Assembly: GCF_030864355.1 (NCBI RefSeq)
Contig: NC_083397.1
Span: 620,001 to 684,000 of the forward strand
Length of the DNA: 64,000 nt
Reading direction: 5' to 3'
From: Cutaneotrichosporon cavernicola
Lineage: Eukaryota > Basidiomycota > Tremellomycetes > Trichosporonales > Trichosporonaceae
The notes beneath the pieces are model-generated. The model was given only the letters and a program-made list of their open reading frames with translations. It was not told the origin of the DNA and did no database searches. Made by a program: the position numbers and the translations under genes. Below, piece by piece: positions 20,876-32,225 of the stretch (the stretch's first letter is position 1; each line of letters begins with the position of its first letter).

Positions 20876-22179
20876 CTAGAAGAGGGTCTCGCCGAGTGCG
20901 GCGCGGGACAGGGAGCACCCGATCGCGACGGTCTGGGCGGCGCTAGCCTCGTCCTCAAGGGCAGGGTTGACCTCGACAATGTCGACAGCGACGAGGTTGC
21001 CAGTCTCAGCGATGGCCTCGACGATATAGTGTCCTTCACGGAAGGTGAGGCCTCCACGCACGGGCGTGCCGGTGGACGGGGCGACGGTGGGGTCGAGTGC
21101 GTCGACATCAAACGAGAGGTGGATGGGGCGCGCGGCGCCAACGTGAGCGAGCACGCGCTCCATGACCCGCCCGATGCCGTGCGCGTCGACGTCGTGCATC
21201 GTAAACACCTTGATTCCCAGTTCGCGGAGGATACGCTTCTCCTTGTCGTCAATGTCGCGCAGGCCAATGTACACAATGTCCTCCGGACGCAGGCACGGCT
21301 GCAGCCACACGTTGAAGGGAGGGACGTCGGTGCCCTCCAATCCAAGGAGGAAGGAGACGGGGCAGCCGTGCAGGTTGCCAGAGTCAGTGGTGAGGGGCGT
21401 GTTGATGTCGGCGTGGGCGTCGACCCAGATCAGTGCCGCTTCCGGGAAGCGGCGCTTCGTGCCGGCCACGGTGCCCATGCCCTGGGGTCAGCGCTGGTCC
21501 AGTGGCGCAACATTGTCTACTCGTGCTGGTAAAGGAAGCGTCTCGTCATCGAGAATCCCGGCGCTATGGAGCCACGCTCCGCAACCTGTGTTCCATACAC
21601 TCCCTGCTCCAGTCGGCCTGCCTGTTCGCTGCTCCACTCCGAATACTCACTAACGAGTGGTCACCACCAAGCGTAAGTGACAACGCGCCACGCTCCTGAA
21701 TGGCCGCGACGTCGGCCGCAACGCGCTCGTTGACGGCACTAACCGCAAGCGGTTTGTGCATCTTGCCGATACCCGAGTCGTGCTCCTGCACAGCGAGCTC
21801 GCGTACATCGTTCATGGCCTGCGAGTTGAACTTGACTTCCCATCCAAGTGCGCTCAACTGGTCAAGCAAGCCGGCCTTGACGAGTGCCTCGGGCCCCTCG
21901 TCGACGCCACCGCGCGGCTGGCCCCCCGAGAACGGGTATCCGAGGACCTGGAATTAGTTGTCTCCACAACAACGAACGCACCTCAACGGAAGCGGGCTTG
22001 GAGAGGAACTTGTAGTCGTACGTCGGCGATGGAGCCTCGCTCTGCAGCGGCCGCAGGAAGTAGCGGTCGCGGCTGGTGTGGCGGCGAATCTGGGCGGGCA
22101 TGCGGGGCAGACGAGCAGGGCGAGAGACGGTTGGAAGACGGGGAACGGTGGGGAGACGACGGGGGATGCGGGGTGGCAT
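20876..22179 (-). CDS. CAR1: Arginase with basic N-terminal extension
   Basis: It splits arginine into ornithine and urea using two manganese ions. The model is complement join(20876..21481, 21651..21947, 21982..22179), 366 aa. Mn-binding motifs are [16 protein letters not shown] and SFDVDALDP, all intact, along with the substrate-loop region GNLHGCP. The first ~50 residues are Arg/Pro-rich, with no acidic residue in the first 35 or so, and contain repeated RLP units. This is unusual for a cytosolic fungal arginase of ~320 aa and may be a mitochondrial targeting peptide (inference). Introns are 34 and 169 bp. The gene is divergent from CCT4. Confidence 0.94.
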
Positions 22180-23149
22180 TGTATCTTGCGCCTTGTGGCA
22201 ATATATAGGCGATGGACAGGAGAGGAATGGAGAGATGAAGAAAAGGGAAACCAAGTGAGGTCGGCGTGGTTTGTCGTGCCGGACGCGCGCGGCAGTCACC
22301 TGGTCCCCAAACCTGGCGTGGATGACGGGATGACGCGGGTGCAAGCCATGCAAGTAGGCGGCGGCATTCCTCGCTTCCCTTCCGCACTCCCTGCAAACCC
22401 ATGCGGACGGCGCTTGTCTGGCGCTTGTGTTTCTTGCTAGCCGCCGTTCCTGCCACGGTGCTTCACGCGTACATTGAATGTTTACATGTTTACATGTTTG
22501 GGTCGACTCGAACGAGATATGCATGCATCTGAGACAACGGGTTGATAAGTGTGCCCGGGTGACCCAGTTTTGGACCCGCTTGTCTCTCAGTTCTCAGCTC
22601 TCAGATCACGAGCACTCAAGTCCTCGCTCTCAGCAATGTTAAGAGTGGACCATTGACCAAGCACCATGCACCATGCGGACCTGCATCCCTGCATCCCTGC
22701 AGGCCGACGCAAGCAAAAGATGTTGCCACTGTTCCATTGTGTCTGAGGCGCGTCGAAACCAGGTCAAGATCCGCCCAGGCCATCCTTCGCGCCAAACGTC
22801 ATCGGAATCGGCGCTTCGCCGACTCGGAGATCCCACAAAGCTCCGAGACCGATGGCCAGATCGGAACAGACCCTTGCATGCCTAATAGCTATCCATCTTA
22901 ATGATCTAGGCGTGAAAGAGTATTGCGCGCCGACCAAGAACGTCAATAGGCCCCTTATACCCTTATTACCTCCCCCCACGAGCGAGCGGCGACACGTGCA
23001 CAGCGGCGGAACCAAATGGCACGCTGTCGTGTTCGACGCGTATCCAACTTTCGAGCACCAAGACATTCCACCGACATCCACCTCGACGAGCTCGACGACG
23101 AGCACCTCCCCATCTTCCCTCTCTCCCTTTCCAAATTGAACACGCTCCC
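22180..23149. other. Divergent intergenic region, CAR1 / CCT4
   Basis: 970 bp lie between the two starts. It contains a short run of tttacatg units near 22480-22500 and a CT-rich tract before CCT4. No gene is supported here. Confidence 0.5.
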
Positions 23150-25010
23150 ATGGCACAGACCGCACCCGCCCCAGCAGGGCCCTCTGTCGGTACCGGCGCC
23201 GGCGCCGGCGCCAGCATTGCCGACCGCTCGTTTGCTGACAAGGTGCGTCTGGTGGACTGAGACTCGCTGATAGCAGGGCAAGCCGACCGAGGTGCGCCTG
23301 TCGAACATGAACGCTGCCAAGGGTGTGTATATTCGTGGCGTTGGGGGAGTGCGTGGACAAGCTAACGGCAGCGGTGTCGGACGCTGTGCGCACGTCTTTG
23401 GGACCCAAGGGCATGGACAAGATGGTAGGTGTGGCGATGACGCGAGGGCGCGATTTGGATTGCTGTTGTCGTGAACACAAGCACACTTGCAGGACCTGAA
23501 TCTCGCCATTTCAGGCTGCGTTGCGCCGCGCTGCGCTCCGCTCGGCGCTCCATCCCGCTGACTCCAGATCACCACCTCCAACGGCGAGGTCGTCATTACC
23601 AACGACGGCGCAACAATTCTCTCCCACATGGCCGTGCTGCACCCCGCGGCACGCATGCTGGTCGAGCTGTCAAAGGCGCAGGACATTGAGGCGGGCGACG
23701 GAACGACAAGTGTGGTCGTGCTGGCCGGCAGCATGCTGTCGCAGGCCGAGAGGCTGCTGTCGCAGGGTATCCACCCAACAACAATCGCGCAGTCGTTCCA
23801 GGCCGCGGCCGGCAAGGCCGTCGAGTTCCTCGACCAGATGAGCACTCCCGTCGACCTGAACGACAAGGAGGCGCTGTTGCGCGCGGCAAAGACGTCGCTC
23901 AACTCCAAGGTCGTGAGCCAGTACTCGTCGACCCTCGCCCCGATTGCCGTCAACTCGGTTCTCCGTCTCGTCACCTCCACCTCGAGCAACGTCGACCTGC
24001 GCGACATTCGCATCATCAAGAAGGTCGGCGGAACGATTGACGACACCGAGCTCGTTGAGGGCCTCGCTCTTAAGCAGCCGGCCATGGCCAACGCCGGCGG
24101 CCCGACTCGCATGGAGAAGGCCAAGATCGGTCTCATCCAGTTCCAGCTCTCGAGCCCCAAGCCCGACATGGACAACCAGATTGTCGTCAACGACTACCGC
24201 CAGATGGACAAGATCCTCAAGGAGGAGCGCCAGTACCTGCTCACCCTGTGCAAGAAGATTAAGAAGACGGGCTGCAACGTGCTGCTCATCCAAAAGTCGA
24301 TTCTGCGTGACGCCGTCACCGAGCTCTCGCTCCACTTCCTCGCCAAGCTCAAGATCCTTGTCATCAAGGACATTGAGCGCGACGAGATCGAGTTCATCTC
24401 CAAGGCTACTGGCGCCAAGCCCGTCGCCGACATTGACGCGTTCACCGAGGACAAGCTCGGTACGGCCGACCTCGTCGAGGAGGCCAACCTCAATGGCGCA
24501 AAGGTCGTCAAGATCACGGGTGTCAAGAACCCCGGTAAGACGGTCTCGATCGTGTGCACTGGCGCCAACGACCTTGTGCTCGAGGAGAGTGAGCGCTCGC
24601 TGCACGATGCGCTGTGTGTAGTCCGCTGCCTCGTCAAGAAGCGTGCACTCATTGTTGGCGGTGGCGCACCCGAGATCCACGTGTCCCGGCTGCTCTCGCA
24701 GTACGCCGAGACGCTCAAGGGCAAGGAGGCGTACTGCTTCCAGGCGTTTGCTGAGGCTCTCGAGATCATCCCCACAACGCTCGCCGAGAACGCCGGCCTC
24801 AACCCCATCGGCATTGTCACCGAGCTGCGCAACAGGCATGCTCTCGGCGACATGAACGCCGGCATCAACGTCAAGAAGGGCATCGTTTCCAACATCCAGG
24901 ACCTCGGCGTTGTGCAGCCCCTGCTGGTGTCGACGAGCGCGCTCGAGCTTGCGGCCGAGACTGTTGCGCTGCTGTTGAAGATTGACGACATTATTCTCAG
25001 CGTGCGTTAG
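23150..25010 (+). CDS. CCT4: T-complex protein 1 subunit delta (CCT4)
   Basis: This is one of eight subunits of the cytosolic chaperonin TRiC/CCT, which folds actin, tubulin and WD40 proteins. The model is join(23150..23242, 23277..23322, 23372..23424, 23568..25010), 544 aa, the family's normal length. Motifs are [36 protein letters not shown] and VGGGAPE, covering the ATP site and the catalytic Asp. The C-terminus [10 protein letters not shown] is typical of delta. Introns are 34, 49 and 143 bp and cluster near the 5' end. The N-terminal ~30 residues are Ala/Gly-rich. Confidence 0.97.
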
Positions 25011-25224
25011 GAGGTAATGGGTGCTGATGAGGAGAGGTAGGACATCACGGTACGGTAGAGGGTGCGGTGGGACTGCCGCGCCCGTTTCGCATAGAAGACA
25101 TGCATACGTGCACACACCACTAATGAGCCAGCCGTGCAAAACAGGGACAATGAAGGAGAGTCGCAGACATCATACAACGGGGAAAAGCCCAACCAAAACC
25201 ACGACACAATCCAACAGGCCAGGT

Positions 25225-26076
25225 TTATGAAAGAATGCGGACAAGCAGATCACGGAACCGCCGCACGGGACGGTAAACGCCGTTGCGGTCGTTGGAGTAC
25301 CACTGGTCTGGGTTACGGTCGTGGGGCCACCACGCGTCGCTACCATATCTTGTGTCAACGCTATTTCGGGGACAACTCACTCCCCCGAAGAGTGGCACGT
25401 GCTGGTGGGGAACGGCAGAGATTGCAGGAAAGTACGAGCGGAGCGGAGCGACATACTGAGTTGCGCCCATGTAGGGCTGGTAGTATGCCGGGGCGGTCAC
25501 CTGGGTCGCGAGGCAGGGTTCTGCGTGAGTGGAGTCGTGAGTCGTGAGGGTAGGGGTAGGGGTGGCTCCTGTCTGTCAGCTTAGGGGATAGGGATCCATC
25601 AGCTGAGGAAAACGTACACCATAAGCGACAGGGGTGGTGCCCATGTACGGGTCGTAGCTGGCGTCAGTTGGCCTGGGGCGGCTCACCCAGGGTATCCTCT
25701 GTGGTCAGCTCTCGACCACGTTAACGGAGCTGAGGCCGGTCTTTCCCGGCAAGGTAGGGTGCTGACTCACGCGTAGCGCTGGTATTGGGAATACTGCCAT
25801 CAGTGGCAATCTTAGGGTGTACCCACGGCGGGGGAGTAGTAGTATTGCTGTGGTTGGACCATGGGGACGCCAGCCATAGGAGCTATTGGAACCCCCATGG
25901 ATACCATGCCCGCCGTTGGGACACCTGCCATGGGTTGGACTTGGGGGTACGCTTGGGGGTATGCGTATGGGCCGTAGTATGGGGCGGGCATGGAGGGGTA
26001 GTATGCCTGGGGTCAGAGGGGGGAGGGGGCCATCAGAAAGGAAAGGGGAGCAAGGCCCTTGTGAGGTACTGACCAT
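25225..26076 (-). CDS. Tyr/Pro-rich low-complexity protein with microexons
   Basis: I do not recognise this gene. The model is complement join(25225..25568, 25620..25657, 25687..25698, 25771..25793, 25827..26006, 26074..26076), 199 aa, in frame. The start codon stands alone, followed at once by an intron (gtcagt). Two internal exons are 23 and 12 nt. The protein begins AYYPSMPAPYYGPYAYPQAY and is dominated by Tyr, Pro, Met, Val and Gln, with two PYMG motifs, then a more normal basic C-terminus. Such composition favours phase separation or binding to WW and other proline-reading domains; this is inference. The regular tcag/ccag acceptors and conserved Tyr/Pro character in one frame support the model. 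Confidence 0.6.
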
Positions 26077-27179
26077 GGTGAGTGGCAAGGCCTTGGAGTT
26101 TGGGAGGTCGGAGGATGAATTGGTGAGGTGGTTTTGACTTGGGAATGATATGATAAGAGGATGAGTGTGGATGAATGAAGGAAGGAAGAAGGGGTAGTGC
26201 AAGTGAGGATGAGTAGATAGATAGAGACAAGTCTGAAAGGATGAATGGGATGAATGGGGAGGGAGGAAGGTCGGGGAGGGGTACAGTGAGCTTCAGTTTG
26301 AGCTTTGATCATCTGATTCCGCTCACTCAGAGGTCCGAGCATCTTCGAAGGTGCGAAGAGCAAGGTACGGGTTCGTGCGAGCGGCGACGGCGAATAAGCC
26401 GTTCGCTTGAGGGGCTTCCATTCCCACCATCCAAAAGCACAATTCTCTCCATGCAGTGCATTACACTGCCTACCACCACCATGTGGCACTCTGAGCTCCC
26501 AGGCTCCCAGGCTCCCAGGCTGCAGTGCAAATGTTAGGCAATCCGGCTACCTGGTGACGAGCAGCTTTCGGTGTTGTGTGCACATCAGGCCGTGCTGTTG
26601 GATGACTGCCGACAGCTGAGGCAGATGGTTGTGGTTGTAAGCTACCTAGTGATCCCAGTGGCCAGTGAGAGTTTCAGTTATCAGTTAGTCCCATCATCAT
26701 CATAAGATTGTAAATCCCATCAGTTCAGGTCAGTCCATGCACCGAGACGCTCTACACCAAATCCTGCCTCCCCTGGGAGCCCGTTGGGTCCAGACCTAGC
26801 TCCATATGGCGGCACCGCCTTCAGGCTTCTACGCATTCACAACAGCACTGCTAGCACTGGGTACTTACGCCTGAGCCACGAGGATGAGGATGGAGCATGA
26901 AAGTATCAACGTATGAGCGAGTGGACGATTGACGAAATGACGATGGAGTATCGTCTTGTCATTTAGTACATCGAGTTGGTGTCTCCGTGCCTGATGACGC
27001 GCTCTCTTTCGGCTGTGTCCTCTTGTTCTAATTTGAATGTATCCATTGTACCACTATGGTCGACCCTTATCTCTAAATCCCTACATCTCAAGGCTGTACA
27101 TCAGATACAGAATTCCAAGCCTGGGCAACTAGTGACACTTCGCCATTGTCTCAATCAACTTGAGGACTTCACCAACACC
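26077..27179. other. Intergenic, no gene seen
   Basis: Upstream of two divergent genes. It holds G/A-rich simple sequence (26130-26260), a gata run near 26214 and three aggctccc units at about 26497-26520. No coding region is supported. Confidence 0.5.
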
Positions 27180-27982
27180 ATGACCCGCACCTCCGAGGAC
27201 CTTCCGCCGACGTACGAGGAGTCCGAGCTGGAATCTCCACCACCGGTATCGCCACCACCGGTATCGCCTCCAAGCTCGGCCACCAAGGCCGTCGCCCCTT
27301 TGTGAGCCCTCCATTCTCCCCAGCTAACGACAGGACGCTCACTGAGACCAACTCGTCCATCAAGGGGACTTATGCGGTGAGCCTCACGGGCTCTAACAGC
27401 GGCCCAGACGTCAAGATGCACTCGACGAACGGGTCTGTTATCGCCTCCCTCTGGTTGCACGGGTCTATTGATCGCCCCGCTGAAGTCGAGATCACGACCA
27501 CTAACGGACGTGTCGACTTAACCGTCCAGCGGCCTGCTGGCATCGCTATCGATGTTCAGGCTAGGAGCCTCAATGGGTCCGTGACGCTCAGTCTGCCAGA
27601 CGACTTTGACGGGCTGGTCACGATGCGCTCGACGAACGGCCGGAAAAGGCTCGTAGGGATGGATGGCGTCATCTTACCGAACGAGGGCCACGACAAGAGC
27701 ATCACATATCGGGTGCGTCCGCGGTCCGATGGTAGGTCGGGCCCTAGCGTGGGATCTGGCCACCCGAGGACTGGCGACGACAAGAGCCACTTGAACAAGG
27801 AGGAGCAGGAGTACGCCCGCTTCCGCGAGGCTCCAAAGAACCGCGAGGACGACCCCAACGACAAGGGACCCGACCGCGTCAGCGCTTCCTCGGATAACGG
27901 AGGCGTGCGCGTGCAGTACATCGGCCACGAGGGGGAGGGTGGTGGCGGCGGCAGTGGCAGCTCGTCATGCTGCATCATGTAG
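27180..27982 (+). CDS. DUF7330-like protein with PPxY motif and C-terminal CaaX box
   Basis: The model is join(27180..27301, 27334..27982), 256 aa; the intron is only 32 bp. The N-terminus has LPPTYEESE, a PPxY motif that WW-domain proteins such as Rsp5/Nedd4 ligases bind. Residues ~45-150 carry repeated N-G-[SR]-V units (STNGSV, TTNGRVDL, SLNGSVTL, STNGRK), the signature of the basidiomycete DUF7330 beta-rich domain. A charged, disordered linker follows, and the protein ends SSCCIM, a plausible farnesylation box. The prediction is a membrane-tethered adaptor. Function is unknown. It is tail to tail with another PPTYEE gene. Confidence 0.75.
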
Positions 27983-28053
27983 GCTAGATTTGGAGATGGA
28001 ATATAGTACTGGGTTTCGTGTATATGGTACGGATTACAGAAGCCATGAGGTAG

Positions 28054-28470
28054 CTAGCACTTCTCCTTGCGCTTGCAGCCCGTGAGCGAACGACCGCAAC
28101 TCGAGCGCCGGTTGCACTTTGAGCGAGAGGGACACGGCCCCTGTCCGAAGCCAAACAAACTCCGCCCGACCTCGGCAATCCCCTTCTGCACCTCGGTATA
28201 CGCGTCCGCCAACTCCTTGGCCACCTCCTCCCCCGCCACCTTTAGCTCGCGCTTCACATCGACCGCGGCGCACCCGAGGTCAGTGCGTACGCTTGCAGCT
28301 GCCGAGGTGAGGTGACAAGTTACGCCCTGGTCGGCCACTGGGGTTGCCTCTGCAGGAGGATCGTGGGGCGAGGCGGGCGCTGCAACGACCCGCAAGTCGA
28401 TGTTGGACGTCGCCTCCTCGTACGTCGGTGGCTCGTCCCGGTTCGCGGGGTGTATGCCAGAGTTCTTCAT
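28054..28470 (-). CDS. Small PPxY protein with Cys-rich basic C-terminus
   Basis: A single exon of 138 aa starting at the Met at 28470. I prefer this to the Met at 28539 because it places the PPxY motif near the N-terminus, as in the neighbour. The motif EPPTYEEAT resembles LPPTYEESE of that neighbour. A predicted amphipathic helix (VKRELKVAGEEVAKEL) precedes GFGQGPCPSRSKCNRRSSC and a final C.RKEKC: six Cys within ~35 residues. The Cys could be palmitoylated or bind metal; neither can be told from sequence. The family is unknown to me. Confidence 0.6.
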   Translation of the reverse strand: MKNSGIHPANRDEPPTYEEATSNIDLRVVAAPASPHDPPAEATPVADQGVTCHLTSAAASVRTDLGCAAVDVKRELKVAGEEVAKELADAYTEVQKGIAEVGRSLFGFGQGPCPSRSKCNRRSSCGRSLTGCKRKEKC

Positions 28471-29526
28471 CCTGGGGTGTGGGTGAGTAGCATGAGTAGC
28501 GCTTGCGAGTCGCTTTGCTTTATGAGAAGCTGTTGCCACAGCCAGGTGACCTGAATGGTAGGTCCTCCACGGTGCCGAGTGGCAATGTCAAAGTGTCATG
28601 TGAGTGGGGGATCCGACGGAAACCGAGACTTGTTCAAGCATCGATTGCTTGGCTTTTAGACTCGTCTTGGAGTACAGGAGTGGCAGCTCTAGCAAGATGA
28701 CGATTCATGCTCTGCGCGCCTGCTTTCAAGTGACTGGAACATGGAACAGACGCGTTTTCCAGCTTACTTGTATCCATCTGTGATGTGATTCACCGCCACA
28801 AACACCGGTTCACCGACATGCCAAGCATTGCATGGCCGTGCCTCGCCCTCCACTCTAGCCACCCCGGGGTCCAACCCGTGCGATACCCAACGTCCTTGAT
28901 GCCGTCAAGAAGAACAACGAAAACGTTCTACTGCTTGGTGGCGGCGGCCGATCCTTGCTTGGCCAAGAGCCAAGAGACAGACATGAAGCTTGGTTGACAC
29001 TTGTAAGGGCTCACTAAACTCAAGGGATCAACGGGCTAACTAAACTCAAGGTCCCGTCGGTCCCGTGCCGATTCCGCAGCAACTGCTGGCTGCTGGCTGG
29101 GACAAGTTGAGTGACCCGTGTGTACAACTGTGCAACTGTACAACTGTACAACTGTCAGCTGAATCTCATTGAGAGCTGTCGCGATGTAGTAGCAACTGCC
29201 AAGGTTACACAGACTTTGGGGGGGGGGGGGAGCTTGGGCTCTGGGTTGGATGGCTGTGATCAAGAGGTTGGCAGTGACTCTACTACGTCATTGTGTATTG
29301 TAAAGTGGCTAATGGACCCTAATGGACCTAATGATCCTTTTAAGCGGACCCTTTCACAGCAATCCGGAGAAGATAGGATCTCCTTCAGGGCACAGGGCTA
29401 CGCGTGTCCAACTCACTTAGAGTCTACTTTGGTTGCGGTTTCCCCTTTCAACACCCTCTCTTCTTCATCAACTTGTCAATTGTCCATCCTTTACACCAAC
29501 ACTTTCATCACACCACTCACACCGGA
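28471..29526. other. Intergenic with short repeats
   Basis: Divergent promoter region. It contains ~10-bp tgtacaactg units in tandem (about 29119-29156), two copies of actaaactcaagg (about 29012-29052) and a run of 12 G at 29219-29230. I see no gene. Confidence 0.5.
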
Positions 29527-32225
29527 ATGACGCTCCGAAACGCGTCAGGCAAGTTTAGCTTGCCGTCCTTTGGGCGTAGCAAGCGCGATATCCAACATGA
29601 GTCGATCCCAGCCCAGTCACGGATCTCGTCAAGCACTTACAACTCGGGTCCCGCTCCGACCATGACCAGCGGTGACTCTGAGCCGTCATCACCTCGCGTT
29701 CCCGAGTCTATGATGAGCATCAGCACTGGGGGTGGTGGGATGGGCGGAGCGGCCCCCAGCAGTGGCCCGTCTGCTTTCGACGGAATCGGGCGCAAGCTCG
29801 GCAAGAGCATCGCGCACACTAGCCTGCTTCCTTCCCTGGGCAACCAGGACCTGCGCCCCTTGCAGGAGTGAGTGGACAAAGTGAACTGACTGACTAACTC
29901 TAGCATCATCACTTCAGAAAAGGCAATTATGGGGACGTGCGACCGGCTCGCAACCGAGACCGCCACCGCGGCTACCAAGCTGCCGCTCTACGGCCAGTCC
30001 GAGGGACCCGATTTGCAGGATGTGCTGAGCCACTCGTCTACGCTTTTGAACCAGCTGTCGGCTGCATTCCGGGCCTTTGCGAGTCACGAGGCGAGCATGC
30101 GCGTGTGCTTCAAGAAGGTCCGCGCACGTGAAGAAGCACTCGACGAGATGCGCCGCCGACGCCGCACGACGGGCGTCAAGGCCGAGGCGGCCGAGCGGAA
30201 ACTCGCCAAAATGGGTCCCGAGAACAAGCAGTTGCCAGCGCAGACCGACCTGCTCGAGAGACTCCGCCAAGATATGCGTCAGATGGACTCGGACATTGTC
30301 CATGAGGAGACCAGGCTCGGTGACTTCAAGCGCCAGTACGTGGAGGTGCAAAACAGTGCTGACTGCCAGGACCGTCAAGGAGGCCATGTCATACAAGTTC
30401 GGCGGTTTAGAGGAGCTCGGCGAGAAGATGTGCATCATCGGCGAGTTAGGCAAGCTCCTCCTTGAGGAGATACCGCTCGAGGAGACGCCCCCTGGGTACG
30501 ACCGTGCGCCGTACAATGCGTACGAGAGGACTGAGAACACGACCAAGGAGGCCATCAAATGCGTAGGTTTTCGGAAGCAGGCGAGGCTAACCATAGCTCG
30601 CCACCGTACAGTTCCACGCGGCGTCGGCCGCTCCCAAGCCGCCTGGGCTGCCGATTATGGCGGACTCGGGGTCGCTGCGCGCACCTTCGTTCGGCCGTCA
30701 GGACTCTGCGCCACGGCCAACCACGTTACACACCGGCGGGGGCCACGAGGGGTACGGCGGCTACCCAACAGAGCGCAAGGCCAGTGGTGGGCCCCCACAA
30801 CTCCCGGCAATTGGCGAGACGTCGTACGACGGCCACAGAAGCACGTACAGCGAGTTTGGGGGGCGCCTGGCCTCGAACGTTGACACGCCACCGGGCACTG
30901 TTGTCCGGAAGGCTGCTGACTCACCCAACCTCGACGTGCACGACTACGAGTGGCAGCAGCAGATGGAGATGGATGAGCAGAGGGCTCAAGAGCAGGGCGC
31001 CAGCGCACCTGCAGACACCATCGTCCGCGACAACTCGCGCGAGCCCGAGACGCAAGACTACGAGTGGCAACAGCAGATGGAGATGGACGCCGAGCGGGCA
31101 CGTCAGGAGGCCGCAGCACCCGCGGTGTCCCCCGCTGACACCGTTTCGACCCAGACGCAGGTGAGAGGTCCCGACGAGGCAGAGGCCGAGAGCGACCATG
31201 GCACCGAGTTGGCACACAATCAACCTCTCGCTGGCTGGCAGCCTCTCAAGGTCGAGTCGTCGGGCGGTACGCGCGGTACGACACTGCACGATGGGCCGAG
31301 TTACCAGCTGCGGGACGAACCGGGTTACACTCTGCCGTCGATCGGTCATGAGCCGTTCAGCTCGGACTTCCTTTCGACGGGTGACGAGAACCGCGACGTG
31401 CGCCCAGGCTCGAACAACTCGGGTTACTACTCTAGCGAGACGACCATGCCTCCCCCACCGGGCATTCGGCAGTCTGAGGACGGCGAATTCTCGACGCCGC
31501 TCTCGTCCCCTCCCCCACCCGCACACCTTTCCTCTCCGCCTCGAACGCGCCTCTCCGAACCGAGCGCGTACGACGGCATCGCGCACCCTGATGAGGACAC
31601 AAGCGCTGCCCTCGCGTACGCCTCCAGAATGCCTCCTGCGTCCCCGCCATCGCAGTACAACTACTCCGACGAGCCGGCGATGGTGGACATTCCGGGGGAT
31701 CACAGACGCAGTACCCCGACCCAGCACCCGCTAGCGCAGTACATCCCCTCTGTGCCGCCGCCCGCGCCCTCCGACCTCGACCGGCACAACCACCCCGCCA
31801 GTGTCCGAGAGTCTTTCACGAGCCAGTACCCGCGCGACCCGCGTGACTCGTTTGCGCCCAGCTTCATGACGCGCGAGTCTATGCCGCCCGGCTCGTTCGG
31901 GGTACGCGACGCGTACGCGCGCACGAGCAACGGTAGCATCGGCGACGTGAACGAGGCGAGCGTCGTCAACATCCCCGCGCAGAGCACGCCGTTCACCGTC
32001 CAGGTTCCCGCGACGGCGGCTGGGATGATGAGCGCGGCCGCGTTTAGACGCGCCGCCAAGCCCCGCAACTCGGGGATCGACTTTGACGTGCCGACCTCTC
32101 CGGTCCAGCGGCCTCTGCCGGCTCCGCCCACGAGTGCGCCGATGCAGGTGCCTGGTGCGCCGCGTACCCCAAGCCCTCCTCCCTACGACCCCAGCGGTCC
32201 CTACGACGCCAGAAGCCCGCAGTAA
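29527..32225 (+). CDS. Eisosome component, Pil1/Lsp1-type BAR protein with long disordered tail
   Basis: It shapes plasma-membrane furrows (eisosomes). The model is join(29527..29867, 29904..30335, 30370..30562, 30612..32225), 859 aa. The N-terminal FSLPSFGRSKRDI, the helix around GRKLGKSIAHTSLLPSL and the following coiled BAR region up to about residue 310 match the Pil1 family. Pil1 itself is ~340 aa, so the remaining ~540 residues are an added Pro/Ser/Asp-rich tail. The tail holds two copies of DYEWQQQMEMD and many YD and PP motifs, and it may recruit signalling partners (inference). Introns are 36, 34 and 49 bp. Confidence 0.85.

Noticed and set aside
23670..25139. Minus-strand open frame of 489 codons over CCT4
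   Set aside because: It is a shadow of the GC-rich third codon positions of CCT4, with no domain or splice logic of its own.
29219..29230. Run of 12 G (similar C or G runs near 13248 and 51010) as a functional element
   Set aside because: Homopolymers of this size are common and prone to sequencing length errors; nothing nearby needs them.
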